Origin: Ignelater luminosus
Taxonomy: Eukaryota; Arthropoda; Insecta; Coleoptera; Elateridae
Length of the DNA stretch: 64,000 nt
Direction of reading: 5' to 3'
NCBI GenBank assembly: GCA_011009095.1
Contig: VTPC01007531.1
Span: forward strand, 1-64,000
Positions 24,799 through 34,924 of this stretch are shown piece by piece. Every line of letters starts with the position of its first letter. Within the stretch, counting starts at the first letter, position 1. The notes beneath the pieces are model-generated. The model ran no database searches. It was given only the letters and a program-made list of their open reading frames with translations, and was not told the DNA's origin. The position numbers and the translations under genes are program-made.

Positions 24799-26532
24799 AT
24801 GGAACTTTTATGTAACTTTCTGATTATAATACCTATATTCAATACCATTTTTGCAGTTAAATTATCAAACAAGAATTATCTACAAGAAAGCTTATTACAC
24901 CTTCTTCAAGAACTAATTTCACTAGAAGAAACGTTACAATTTATTTATGATGATTCTGAGAACTATCCACAGTTAGTAAATATTTCCAATCCATATATTA
25001 TCACCCACATTAATCAACCCATCAGAAAAAGCCTCAAGTTGTATGATACATACGTGATATTTACTGCTAATCACACATCATTAGACAAAACTTTAAATAA
25101 ACTCCAGCAAAGTAATTTATGGAGTACAAGTAACAGCCCTCGTGGGAAATTTATTGTTGTTGCATCTCGCTACATTGATATAAAAATTTTAACTGATATT
25201 TTTCATAAGTGTGATATAGTCCGATTTTCTTTACTCAAGAAAATAAGATATCGAAAATATAACAAATCTGGTAAATCCATAATTTCAAATTTTAATAATC
25301 AAGATCATGCCTACCTAATGTGTTACACTTCAATTCCGACAATAGAAGAACGAGCAATTAAAATGATTTTGCCATATCCTGTAAACCTTTCTACTACAAA
25401 GGCTCCAGAATTTAAAGCCATTTTTGGATTAGGTTTACACTTTCTAAACATAATTGGGTCATTTTTTGAAATGGAAGTATTACAGGTCCTCACAAATGAT
25501 ACCACAACTCTCATGTACAGTAAGGGTACTGGCATTTATGTTATTTTGAGCACTACTAGAGATGTAAAACTATATGAGAGTTATGATGTATGCAACTACT
25601 TGTTTCGAGACATCATGGGATGGGCTGTTCCAGCACCTGAAAAGGTTTCTACTTTTAAGACGATTGCTAATACTTTAGATGTAAAAGTTTGGCTAGCAGT
25701 TATAGCCATTTTAATAGCAGAAAGTATCTTATGGTGGTTATTTTCCAAATCACTTAAAACTCAAGCAAAGTTGGTAGATTTTGAAACGTGTACCTTAAGT
25801 AGCTTTTTTATTACGTTGGGTGGGTCTTCACAAATTCTGCCGAAAACCAGTTCTTTACGAGTTTTGCTTTTATTCTATTTATTTTATTCAATGCAAGTGT
25901 CAACGGTATTTCAAGGTAAATTGTTTAGTGGTTTAACACATCCTAGTTTGGAACATGGAATTACCACTACGGAAGAACTAACGGAATCTCCTTTGGCAAT
26001 AATAGGAAGCCCAAAAACAAAAGACTTTAAGTCAAAATACTTTGATAACGATACTGTGTTTACAAAACTACTCACAAAACTAATTGTTCAACACCCTATG
26101 AATATGACTAACAATTTAATTAATATTGCACGTTTTAGGAATTGTAGTTCTCTTATGGGAAAAGCAATGTTGCTTTACTGTTTTCCAGGATTTAAACCTC
26201 TTGTGCATTTAATAGAACGTAATACAGGTATAATTGAATTTGAATTAAATTTAGCCATTAGAAAAGGGCATTATTTCTTGGAAGTTTTAAATAAATTTTC
26301 TCGGAGAGTAATGGAGAGTGGTATTAATTTAAAAATGTTTTCTGATGCTACAGCTGGATACAGTAACCAAGCAATCGAGACCGATACCGGTGCATCTGTT
26401 CTTGGCATGCATCATGTGGATGGGTTGTTTATCTTTTGGGCCATCGGATTGTTATCAGCAATTCTTGTGTTTGTTGCAGAAATGTATTTCTATTATTGTT
26501 TTCATAACAAAGGTATTGTGTATTACGTGTAA
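24799..26532 (+). CDS. divergent ionotropic receptor (IR), group A
   Basis: An intact 577-residue IR subunit. The signal peptide is 1-20. A conserved SNSPRGKFI lies at 111-119. S1 is about 185-283, with AIKMILPYPV, STTRD (251-255) and WAVPAP (275-280). M1 is about 297-315, ending WWLF. The pore loop is about 330-345 with LGGSS. M2 is about 353-370, then STVFQGKLFSGLT (368-380). S2 is about 385-518, with RKGHYFLEVLN and KMFSDA, and M3 is about 541-562. The iGluR-type Arg ligand contact is not at its usual place. The start is supported by the signal peptide and by the identical start of the copy at 18716. AATAAA lies at 26558-26563, 26 bases after the stop. It is an intronless coding region, closest to 30269-32005. 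Confidence 0.97.
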   Translation: MELLCNFLIIIPIFNTIFAVKLSNKNYLQESLLHLLQELISLEETLQFIYDDSENYPQLVNISNPYIITHINQPIRKSLKLYDTYVIFTANHTSLDKTLNKLQQSNLWSTSNSPRGKFIVVASRYIDIKILTDIFHKCDIVRFSLLKKIRYRKYNKSGKSIISNFNNQDHAYLMCYTSIPTIEERAIKMILPYPVNLSTTKAPEFKAIFGLGLHFLNIIGSFFEMEVLQVLTNDTTTLMYSKGTGIYVILSTTRDVKLYESYDVCNYLFRDIMGWAVPAPEKVSTFKTIANTLDVKVWLAVIAILIAESILWWLFSKSLKTQAKLVDFETCTLSSFFITLGGSSQILPKTSSLRVLLLFYLFYSMQVSTVFQGKLFSGLTHPSLEHGITTTEELTESPLAIIGSPKTKDFKSKYFDNDTVFTKLLTKLIVQHPMNMTNNLINIARFRNCSSLMGKAMLLYCFPGFKPLVHLIERNTGIIEFELNLAIRKGHYFLEVLNKFSRRVMESGINLKMFSDATAGYSNQAIETDTGASVLGMHHVDGLFIFWAIGLLSAILVFVAEMYFYYCFHNKGIVYYV

Positions 26533-26563
26533 GTTTATTCAAACTTTTTGAGTGAATAATAAA

Positions 26564-27680
26564 ACCTGTTGTGTCTGTTAGTACAAATTTTGTATTTTGT
26601 GCCTCTGAATAGTATACTTTGCATGTATTTCAAAACGTTTTTGATCAATTAAATCCTTTATCACTTGGACTTCAGTTTAAGGACTAAGGAAATTCTCAAT
26701 TTCCGTGTTTTCAATAACACTTTTACAAAATTACTGGATAATTTCAAGTTCATTGCAACAACTCGTCCACGGTTGATCACAATTGTGCAGGGCAATTTGG
26801 AACTTACCTGTTGTCACTCTGATGCTATATATTATTTTTCTGTAGCATACAATGTAAGACCTATTTTAAAACAACACAGAGATATAAAAGAACGACTACA
26901 CATTTATTAGATAAACACAGAATTAGTCTCAGCTTGCCTTATAGACGTTGTGGTATTTCTAATTGCCAATTAAGAAGTTTACAAACACTTCTTTAAAAAA
27001 TTTTTGTTACGCTACTGAAAACAAAAGCAATTTTCTTGTTTCTGAAATCTATATCTTGTATTCTTTTCTGTTCTGATACTTTAATTTAACGAAGAATGAT
27101 TAAGGACTTACAGTTTGCCTTCTCTCTGCATATTTCAATTAATACAGTGTAATATGTAACTTTAAATTTTATATACTCTTTTGGTCATTTCTAACAGAAC
27201 TACCAATTTATCTTTAGAAGCATTTGAAAGCGATATAGTCAATAGACCAATTAAAAAGTGGGAAGGAGTTAGTAGTGCTAGATCGTTACGGCCAAGACTA
27301 TTCTTAATAAATAGTCTCTGTAATAGTTAAAGCCTTATGCAACTATAAGTCCAGTAAGGTTTTATTGCCAGGCGAAGATACATAGGTATCAAACCTAGAT
27401 AAGTATGTACTTGAAATGCTAGACAAATACTTTTACCGAGTACTTGCTCTTAAGGTAAATACATTTTATAAGAAGGAATGTGTATTTGTACTTAGAATAG
27501 CCCAGATGGAAAATTTTGTATAATTTGTACTGAAGTACATTCAAGTAAATTTTTCAAGTACAAATACTTCTTCAAATACACATTACATTTAATGAAACAA
27601 GTGCTATAATAAGATGGTATAATTGATAATCTTTGGAATATCCAAAACGATCAGCATTAAAGCATTGCCCGTCCGACTAG
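26564..27680. other. 3' flank and intergenic
   Basis: Sequence at about 26900-27010 resembles the 3' flanking block at 11220-11340 (inverted), including an aattgccaattaagaa-like word. It is the shared downstream flank of group A loci. No gene recognised. Confidence 0.5.
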
Positions 27681-28350
27681 GCCTAAACTTGACTTGACGC
27701 GGTCCTAACAAAAACCCGGCAACCTTTTCATTGTCTAGAAAAGTTCAAAAGGCTCGAACGACCCCGACAGTCTCTCAAGGTTCGAACGGCCCGAGACCCC
27801 TGAACGACTCTACAGGTCTGAGACACCTGAATGGCTCAAGAGGCCCAAACGACCCAACAGCCTCAACTCTCTGAATGACTCAAGAGGCCTAAATGACCAG
27901 ACAGGGTCGAAAAACTAGACAGGTCAGAGAACCCTGGATGACTCAACATGCCCGAACGACCCGATAGGGCCAGGAAGCCGAACAGGTCCGAGAACCCTCA
28001 ACGACTGAAAAGGCCTGAACAGGAAACCCGGCCTGTGCAGCCTTTTACGGTATCCTACGAAACTTTACCGCTTTGGTTCAGTATAAAAATAACGACCATC
28101 TTAGTCCGTACGAAAATGACGCTTGTCTGACTCAGTAAAAGAAAGTTCTCGGTCTGGTATAGTACGAGAACTCTCTTCGGTTTAGTATCAAGACAATGCT
28201 TGTTCGGTTGAGTTCCAAAACAACACTTGTCCAAGTCTATACGATAACCCTCCGGTGGGTTTAGTACGATTCGATCCGATAACCTCGATAGATCCGACAA
28301 GCCCGATGGACCGCAAAAACGGGATAAGCCTAAACTGCTTGATTGACCCA
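27680..28350. repeat. degenerate GC-rich tandem repeat
   Basis: An unusually GC-rich island in AT-rich sequence, built of variable ~25-45-base units carrying words such as gaacgactcaagaggccc, acgacccgacaggtccgag and gagaaccctgaacgac. From about 28080 a second flavour appears, with ttcggtttagtatnna and cgcttgt-like words. Units are too divergent for an exact period by eye. Short frames here (27948-28130, 28055-28351) are by-products of the repeat. Confidence 0.7.
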
Positions 28351-29990
28351 ATGCAGGCCTGTAAAGCCCGATGAATTTTTAAAATGAGACCCGGCTAGAT
28401 GTTAATTGTGTGTCGTTTACCTGTACCAAGAACGGGAGACGGCTACCGAATTTCTTGACGTCTTCCAACATTTTCAATATCTATGGTGTATTGCAACACA
28501 GTTCAAGATATCATCGATATAATGGTTGGCAAAGATGACTTGGGTGATTGGCCAAAATGCTAGACGACATTCTTCCGCATTCTTATATTTGACACACTGG
28601 GCCTGTATCCTTGTATGAAGAACTGACAGCACAAAAGATAACGCGGATCATCATGTAAACATTTGTACTTCTGTTTCTGGCAATTTGGCAATTTTGCTCT
28701 GTTTATAATTCCTAAATCCTGTCCAAGTAAGATAGTTGGGTTTGCCTGTTATTGTTACAACTTGGATTAATTTCAAATTATGTTTTGGCTTTCATAACTC
28801 GGGACGGCTAAACCAAGTTTTGGGCAGTCCGTGCCTAACTTGAAGAATTTAAGGTTATGTAGCTTGAACCGATTTCAACGTTTTTTCTAAAGCTTGACTA
28901 ACGTAACAAACAACTGGTTCCGTATGCCTACTGAATTTTAAACATTCAATTGTTATCTCTCTTTGTTTTTCAGATTCGAAGTCTTTGTCGAGTAAGTATT
29001 AAAGGACTTCTAACTATAGTTTATACAATGTTTGTTCCCTTATTATGTTTCTACCGACTATAGATGCAATGCAGAAGTCCAATTTTAAGCTCCGAATGCT
29101 TTCGATGTTCTTCAGTTAAAACAGCTCAGCCATAATCCTTTCTTTGTTATTCAGGTCGAGCCTGAATTTGGAATCTAAATCTGTTCCTTATAAAGGAAGA
29201 ACGACCAGACACTTTTCCAGTGGATGGCGCCCACAATGAGACATCCCAGCAATCAGGAACGGCCTCCCAATTTGCTATTCAAATCCAGACCAACTACAGC
29301 TTCGTCCGTGGAATCGTCTTGATGCTCCTTTCGGGAGTTCAGCTTCCAAGGGCGGCTTTTCTTGTTATGTGTGGTACAATTCTGGAACTCAACATGTAGC
29401 TGAAGATTTTCTTCTAATGATCAATAATATTTTTGCTTGGTTTAAACATTTTGATTGTGGTTTATTTGCGGTTTGTTTCTCTTTCATTATTATCTTGACT
29501 TGCTTGACTTTAATTTCTTAATATTCCTAATTTGAGGTTCATTATCTATATCATTTTGAAAATATGAAGGTTAATCAACTTTTGTTTGAGAAAATGATTC
29601 TAGTAAACTACAAGTTGTACACAAAAAATTTTTTAAAAAGCGGGATTCTTTTTTTTCTTGTCTCTCAGTTAGGAAAGCATTTCTTTCTGGAAGGGAATTC
29701 GTGCTTGTCAACAAGGCTACAAAGAAAACCCTAGTGTTAAGAAACAATGAAGTCTAGAAGTTTTAATCTAAAGTTATAAGACAAAATCTAGAACCGTCTT
29801 GACGATTTGATTTTCAGCAACAAACACGTAGAAGAAGTGAATTAAGAGAGAGAGAAAGAAGCGAGAATCTTTTATTTAGAAAGCCCATTTGAAGCCTACA
29901 GCACAAGCTAAAACTATTTGTGTTTATCTAATAAATGCGTTGTTGTTCCTTTATATCCTTGTGTTTCTTTAGAATAAGATTTACATTGCA
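28351..29990. other. intergenic, nothing recognised
   Basis: No gene recognised. Sequence at about 29880-29990 resembles 11350-11460, the shared 3' flank of the group A relic, consistent with this being the downstream flank of the gene at 30269-32005. Confidence 0.4.
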
Positions 29991-29994
29991 AGTT

Positions 29995-30055
29995 ACAGGT
30001 AGGTTACAGGTAGGTTCCGAATCACTCCGCACAAGTGTGATCAACGCGGGACGAA
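29995..30055. repeat. short dispersed motif (ggtaggttccgaatcact type)
   Basis: A roughly 50-60-base motif, acaggtaggttccgaatcac followed by gtgatcaacgcg, also found at 41822-41880 and 44712-44772. Each copy lies a few hundred bases downstream of a minus-strand IR gene or ghost locus. Confidence 0.6.
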
Positions 30056-30268
30056 TCGTTGCAATGGTGTTTTTAAGAAATGACTCAGTTTGACATTTTT
30101 ATTTATTGAACAAGTCAAAATTAGGAACCTTAAACGTTGCTTAAATAAGAGAAATCTTTGTAAAATATGTCAAGTACACTAATTAAACACAAAAATCCAA
30201 AAAACATAGTTACAGAAAGATCAGCATTTATTGTTCACTTTTCTTTTAACCAAAAACTTGCAATATGC

Positions 30269-32005
30269 TTACATATAATATGCAATACCTTTGTTAGAAA
30301 AACAATAATAAAAATACATTTCTGCGACAAATATAAAAATTGCTGACAACAGCCCGATGGCCCAAAAGATAAACAACCCATTCACATGATACATTCCAAG
30401 AACAGACGCACCGGCATTGTTCTCAATTACTTGGTTACTGTATCCAGCTGTAGCATCAGAAAACATTTTCGAATTAATACCACTCTCCATTACCCTTCGA
30501 GAAAATTTGTTTAAAATTTCCAAGAAGTAATGTCCTTTTTTTATAGCTAAATTTAACTCGAACTCAATAATACCTGTATTACGTTCTATTAAGTGCACTA
30601 GAGGTTTAAATCCTGGATAACAATAGTATAGCATAGCTTTTCCCATAAGTGTGCTGCAATTTCTAAACCGAACAATATTTATTAAATTGTTAGTCATATT
30701 TATAGGATGTTGAACAATTAGTTTTGTAAGTATTTTTGAAAGTACGGTATCATTACTGAAGTACCTGGAGGTAAGGTCTTTTGTTTTTGGGCTTCCTATC
30801 ATTGGTAGAGAAGATTCTGTTAGTTCTTCCATGGTAGTAATTCCATGTTCCAAATTAGGGTCTGTTAAGCCACTAAATAACTTACCTTGAAATATCGTTG
30901 ACACTTGCATTGAATAAAACAAATAGAATACAAGTAAGACTCGTAAAGAATTGGTTTTTGGCAGAATTTGTGAAGACCCACCCAACGTAATAAAAAAGCT
31001 ACTTAAGGTACAAGTTTCAAAATCTACCAACTTTGCTTGAGTTTTAAGTGATTTGGAAAATAACCACCATAAGATACTTTCTGCTATTAAAATGGCTATA
31101 ATTGCTAGCCAAACTTTTACATCTAAAGTATTAGCAATCGTTTTAAAAGTAGAAATGTTTTCTGCAGCTGGGACAGCCCATGCCATAATGTCTCGAAACA
31201 AATAGTTGCATACATCGTATTCCTCGTAAAGTTTTACATCTCTAGTAGTACTCAGAAGAACATAGATGTCGCTACTCTTATTGTACATAAGAGTTGCGGT
31301 ATCGTTTGTAAGAACTTGTGATACTTCCATTTGAAAGATTTCACCAATTATGTTGAGAAAATATAAACCTAATCCAAAAATGGCTTTAAATTCTGGAGCT
31401 TTTGTAGTGGAGAGGTTTACAGGATATGGCAAAATCATTTTAATTGCGCGTTCTTCTATTGTTGGAATCGAAGTGTAACATATCAGATATTCTTGGTCTT
31501 GAATATTAAAACTTAAAATTATGGATTTACCAGATTTATAATATTTTTGATATCTTAATTTCCTGAGTAAAGAAAACTTTACTATACCATATTTATGAAA
31601 AATATCACTTACAATTCTTGTATCAATGTAGCTGGATGTAACAAGAATAAATTTTCCACGAGGGCTGTTACTTGGGTTCCATATATTACTTTGTTGGAGT
31701 TTAGTTAAAGTTTCATCAAATGAAGTGTGATTAGTAGTAAAGATCACGTATGTATTATATAACTTTAAGCTTCCTCTAATGGATTCATTAATGTGAGTGA
31801 TACTATAAGGATTGGAAATATTTGTTAACTGTTGACAGTCTTTAGAATCATCATAAATAAATTGTAACGTTTCTTCTGGGGAAATTAGTTTCTGCAGAAG
31901 GTGAGACAAGCTTTTTTGTAGATATTTCTTGTTCGCTAATTTAACATCAGAATTTATTATATTGAAAATAAATGTTATAAGCAAAAACTCACAAAAGGAT
32001 TTCAT
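30269..32005 (-). CDS. divergent ionotropic receptor (IR), group A
   Basis: An intact 578-residue IR subunit and the closest intact paralogue of 24799-26532. The signal peptide is about 1-20, and SNSPRGKFI lies near 112-120. S1 is about 186-284, with LLSTTRD and YEEYDV. M1 is about 298-316, the pore loop is LGGSS near 340-345, and STIFQGKLFSGLT lies near 369-381. S2 carries KKGHYFLEILN, and M3 is about 542-563. The start codon sits directly before the signal peptide. The upstream block with a pyrimidine tract and AG (minus strand, 32106-32107) is shared with other group A loci. AATAAA lies at 30227-30232. No frame damage is seen. The predicted role is a chemosensory cation channel subunit needing IR co-receptors encoded elsewhere. 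Confidence 0.97.
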   Translation of the reverse strand: MKSFCEFLLITFIFNIINSDVKLANKKYLQKSLSHLLQKLISPEETLQFIYDDSKDCQQLTNISNPYSITHINESIRGSLKLYNTYVIFTTNHTSFDETLTKLQQSNIWNPSNSPRGKFILVTSSYIDTRIVSDIFHKYGIVKFSLLRKLRYQKYYKSGKSIILSFNIQDQEYLICYTSIPTIEERAIKMILPYPVNLSTTKAPEFKAIFGLGLYFLNIIGEIFQMEVSQVLTNDTATLMYNKSSDIYVLLSTTRDVKLYEEYDVCNYLFRDIMAWAVPAAENISTFKTIANTLDVKVWLAIIAILIAESILWWLFSKSLKTQAKLVDFETCTLSSFFITLGGSSQILPKTNSLRVLLVFYLFYSMQVSTIFQGKLFSGLTDPNLEHGITTMEELTESSLPMIGSPKTKDLTSRYFSNDTVLSKILTKLIVQHPINMTNNLINIVRFRNCSTLMGKAMLYYCYPGFKPLVHLIERNTGIIEFELNLAIKKGHYFLEILNKFSRRVMESGINSKMFSDATAGYSNQVIENNAGASVLGMYHVNGLFIFWAIGLLSAIFIFVAEMYFYYCFSNKGIAYYM

Positions 32006-32105
32006 TGGTGCAACTACTACCTTGACTTTTCAAAAACTTAATGCTTTGTTGTCTATAGTGTTCTTTTGAAAAAACATTTAAAGGATTTTAGTTTTATGTA
32101 TACAT

Positions 32106-32335
32106 CTAAAATAAAAATAAATAAAGGAGAGTTTATTTCACATTTTTATTCATATGTAAATTTTTCAGGTACGTCAAAAACCTTAATTGAATTTTGATTA
32201 ATGCCCTTCAATGACAAAACACACAGCAGTAGCATTCTCATTAAAGGCGATCGTATGTCTAAAAAGAGAATCACTAATAAATTTTAGGAAATTGTAATGA
32301 TTTATATTTCAAAATTGAAGAATTACTATAAATAT
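32106..32335 (-). promoter_or_regulatory. conserved group A IR upstream block
   Basis: Contains the counterpart of 24455-24671 in inverse orientation: a block with cattaaaggcgatcgtatg and a distal caaaattgaagaat, then a T-rich tract ending TTTTAG (at 32106) and ATGTATACATAAAA. It lies 101-330 bases upstream of the start at 32005. Confidence 0.5.
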
Positions 32336-32985
32336 TATTAATAAGAAAACAAAGCACTATATTAGGATGTCATCGCTCATTGTTAGAAAAAAAATGAAAA
32401 TTAGGCCATTATTAAATTATTTGAAAGAAAAATAACTCAACTTATTTTTAAGTTAAATTGCATAATTTAAACATTTTAAACCGATAACTGTAAATTTTAG
32501 ATATTCAGAGTCCAACTTTTTAAAGATTGCATTACAGTTTGGTTTAAAAAATTATTTATTGGCATTGTGTGTAATAATATCAAAATAGGTATTTAGCTCA
32601 TTCTTCTGAAAATTTCTCTTGCTTCTAACAAATGTTTTTTGATAGTCAAGGTCTGAAAAGGAACAAGATAGTAAAATATCTTTTTCGCCATAAGTACATA
32701 AGAAAAATCTGGACATCCAATATGCGTCTTCCCTTCAAAACGGACTTGCACGAAAATCGATATACACTCAGTTTCATATGAAATGCATTACCTACTAAAA
32801 ATAAGGCTACGGGTTTGAAACTGTGCTAAAATAATCTTTTACTATTGCGTATGAAATGATCAGGTTTTCATAAAAAAAGATTAGTAATTACAAGAAAACA
32901 TAATCAATAATGTGTAACATAGCCATGAATAGGAATGCAAGCATTTAATTCTCGTGGTATGTTTTCTATCAAGTGGTCTGTGTTC
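32336..32985. other. intergenic, nothing recognised
   Basis: AT-rich sequence with no recognisable gene or repeat. Confidence 0.4.
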
Positions 32986-32987
32986 TT

Positions 32988-33850
32988 CTAGGGTATCTCT
33001 TCCCATATAACCTCAAGTTGGTGTTTCAGCTCGCTTACGTTGTTAAAAGCTCTTGGCAATAATCTTAGTCGCTGGCCCATCATGTCCCTAAGATGTTCGA
33101 TCGGCGATAAGTCCGGTGATCGTGCAGGCCATGGCAACATTTGCAATTGTGCTTGCTGGAGAGGTACCTCCTGGCAATGTTTGCAGTGTGTGGACGTGCG
33201 TTATCCTGTTAGAAAATACCGTTTGGCAATGTCTGCATGAATGGTACTAACACCGGTTCCAGGACATTATGAATATAGTGACGAGCATTTATAGTGCCTG
33301 GGGCAAGCACAAGAGGTGACCTTCGAAACAAATTGCACCCCAAACCATTATTCCAGGTGTTAAAGCTGTAATGCGTCTTTCAGCAAACTCTAGATTTCAT
33401 CCTTTTCCTCAATGTCGACGTACCCTCCTACGACCGTCATTTGCCCACAAACAAAATCTTTATTTGTCACTGACGACAGTATCGTTCCATTGCTGATTCC
33501 AATGCTGTAGCTCTTGACACTAGACAAGCCTAATAGCTTTTTTAATGCACAGTTAAAGGAAGCTGTTAGAATGGACGGTAGGATCGCAGTCCAAAAGAAG
33601 AGATTCTTCTGTAGATTGTTGCCACTGACACGCGGTAGTGAAGAGCTCGCATCCAGTCTACAGCAGCAGACCGTGTTGTTTGAAAGCGGTCTCTTTTAGC
33701 CATTTTTCGAAGAAGTCGATCTTCACGAAGATTGCTGCTACGTGGAGGTCTACCAGCTGGACGATGTCGCTGAATGCATTCTTCTAATCAAGCAGATTAT
33801 ATCCATGCAACTGTAGTGTGGTTTCGATTTACCCTTTTATCAATTTCATG
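32988..33850 (-). pseudogene. Tc1-like transposase relic
   Basis: On the minus strand, broken over frames, the order of a Tc1-type transposase is visible. First comes SSNLREDRLLRKMAKRDRF from the helix-turn-helix region, then a GIMVWGAI-like stretch (WNNGLGCNLF in a shifted frame), then QDNARPHT, which carries the second catalytic Asp. It continues QLQMLPWPARSPDLSPIEHL, which carries the third catalytic position (Glu of IEH), and ends QLEVIWEEIP. Many stops and shifts make it dead. I did not find convincing terminal inverted repeats. Short plus-strand frames here are shadows. Confidence 0.8.
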
Positions 33851-34254
33851 AAAAGAAAGTCCAGCTTCTTTCAGCTTTAGCCATTTAAATAAATTTTATA
33901 CAGCCCTGAACAGATCTCAGATGGGCTTTTGAAAGTATGCCCTAGAGTACAGCACAGTAAATCTCTGCAATGAGACAATAAAAAGTTCCTAAAACAGGAT
34001 TTCCTGATATGGTATGGTGAAGTCCTCTTTGCTTTGGAGAAGAGAAACAAATATTTTGAAAAATGGATAAATTCAGAAATAATTAAGTAAGGAGAAATAA
34101 GACAAGCAGATGGAGCGCGAATGCTCCCTTCCCAGATCTAGACCTAGAATCTTCGAATTTTAGAGACTTTTTTTTATTGAATTCTGCCTAACGGCCTATA
34201 CCAATATGAGTTTTATCTCCCGATTGTCTTTTGTTTTGATACCATGATCGCTTT

Positions 34255-34396
34255 TTCTTTGTAGTCTTTGATATTGTTTTACATTTTTATTACCTAGCCA
34301 GTAGCTTTTCTTCAATGATTGGTAATGGATATATCAACCAGTTGCAGCTAGACGTCTTTCGAGTTATTACAATCACATGTGTTATATCATATTCTT
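34255..34396 (-). pseudogene. IR fragment, group B (before S1)
   Basis: On the minus strand the sequence reads EYDITHVIVITRKTSSCNW, then LIYPLPIIEEKLLA. A frame change follows, then GNKNVKQYQRLQR. This aligns with residues about 138-180 of the intact gene at 42591-44285 (SYDITNVTVI, LIHPLPIIEQKLLLGNK). Low-complexity sequence replaces the rest upstream at about 34400-34440, and nothing IR-like follows downstream. It is a small remnant of a deleted group B locus. Confidence 0.85.
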
Positions 34397-34924
34397 CCTC
34401 CTCCTGCTCCTTCTGATGCACCTTCTTCTCTTGCTGATTAGGAATCTTATCTTTATGTTGTCCAGAGTTCGCTCCCCTTAAACTTTGGTTGATCTGATTT
34501 ATGAAAATGTATCAAGATGGCGCTTGCCTGTAGAAAATCTGCATAAATAGCAGATCCAAAACATGAAGAACTAACACGAATATCGCAACCACAGGGCAAT
34601 GGGTTCAAGAATAAAACTATTTCTCATAGTCCTAGGGAGTTTCTACAGAATATTGCTTGTCCTTACCTGCTTTTACATCTTATCGAAGAACCTCTCCTAC
34701 AAGTAACACAACCTTCCGTGGTTAGCTACATTCTATAAACTAGAGCTAGTAAACTTTGTTTGTTTGGTAGGTTACAGATAAACTCTAAATACTCACCAAC
34801 CAGCTGCTAGTGATGCTTAAGGCATTGGTTGAGGCAGAAAAAGATAAGAACGTGTTAAGCTTGTTAATTTTTGTAACATTAATTCGCGGTAATTAATTCA
34901 AATCGAGATGCCTGGCGATTTCTA

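Larger units (their letters stand above)
19826..25505 (+). repeat. second copy of the duplicated block
   Basis: Matches 14338-19425 in order. Relative to copy 1 it lacks about 14465-14860 and has extra sequence at about 20316-21005 (about 690 bases) and 21905-22183 (about 280 bases). Both copies hold the CGGQN relic, the 1.5-kb repeat and the IR upstream block. The block begins directly after the assembly gap. Confidence 0.9.

Noticed and set aside
27948-28351. Frames in the GC-rich tandem repeat
   Set aside because: Open frames arise from lack of AT-rich stops in the repeat, and both strands are open.
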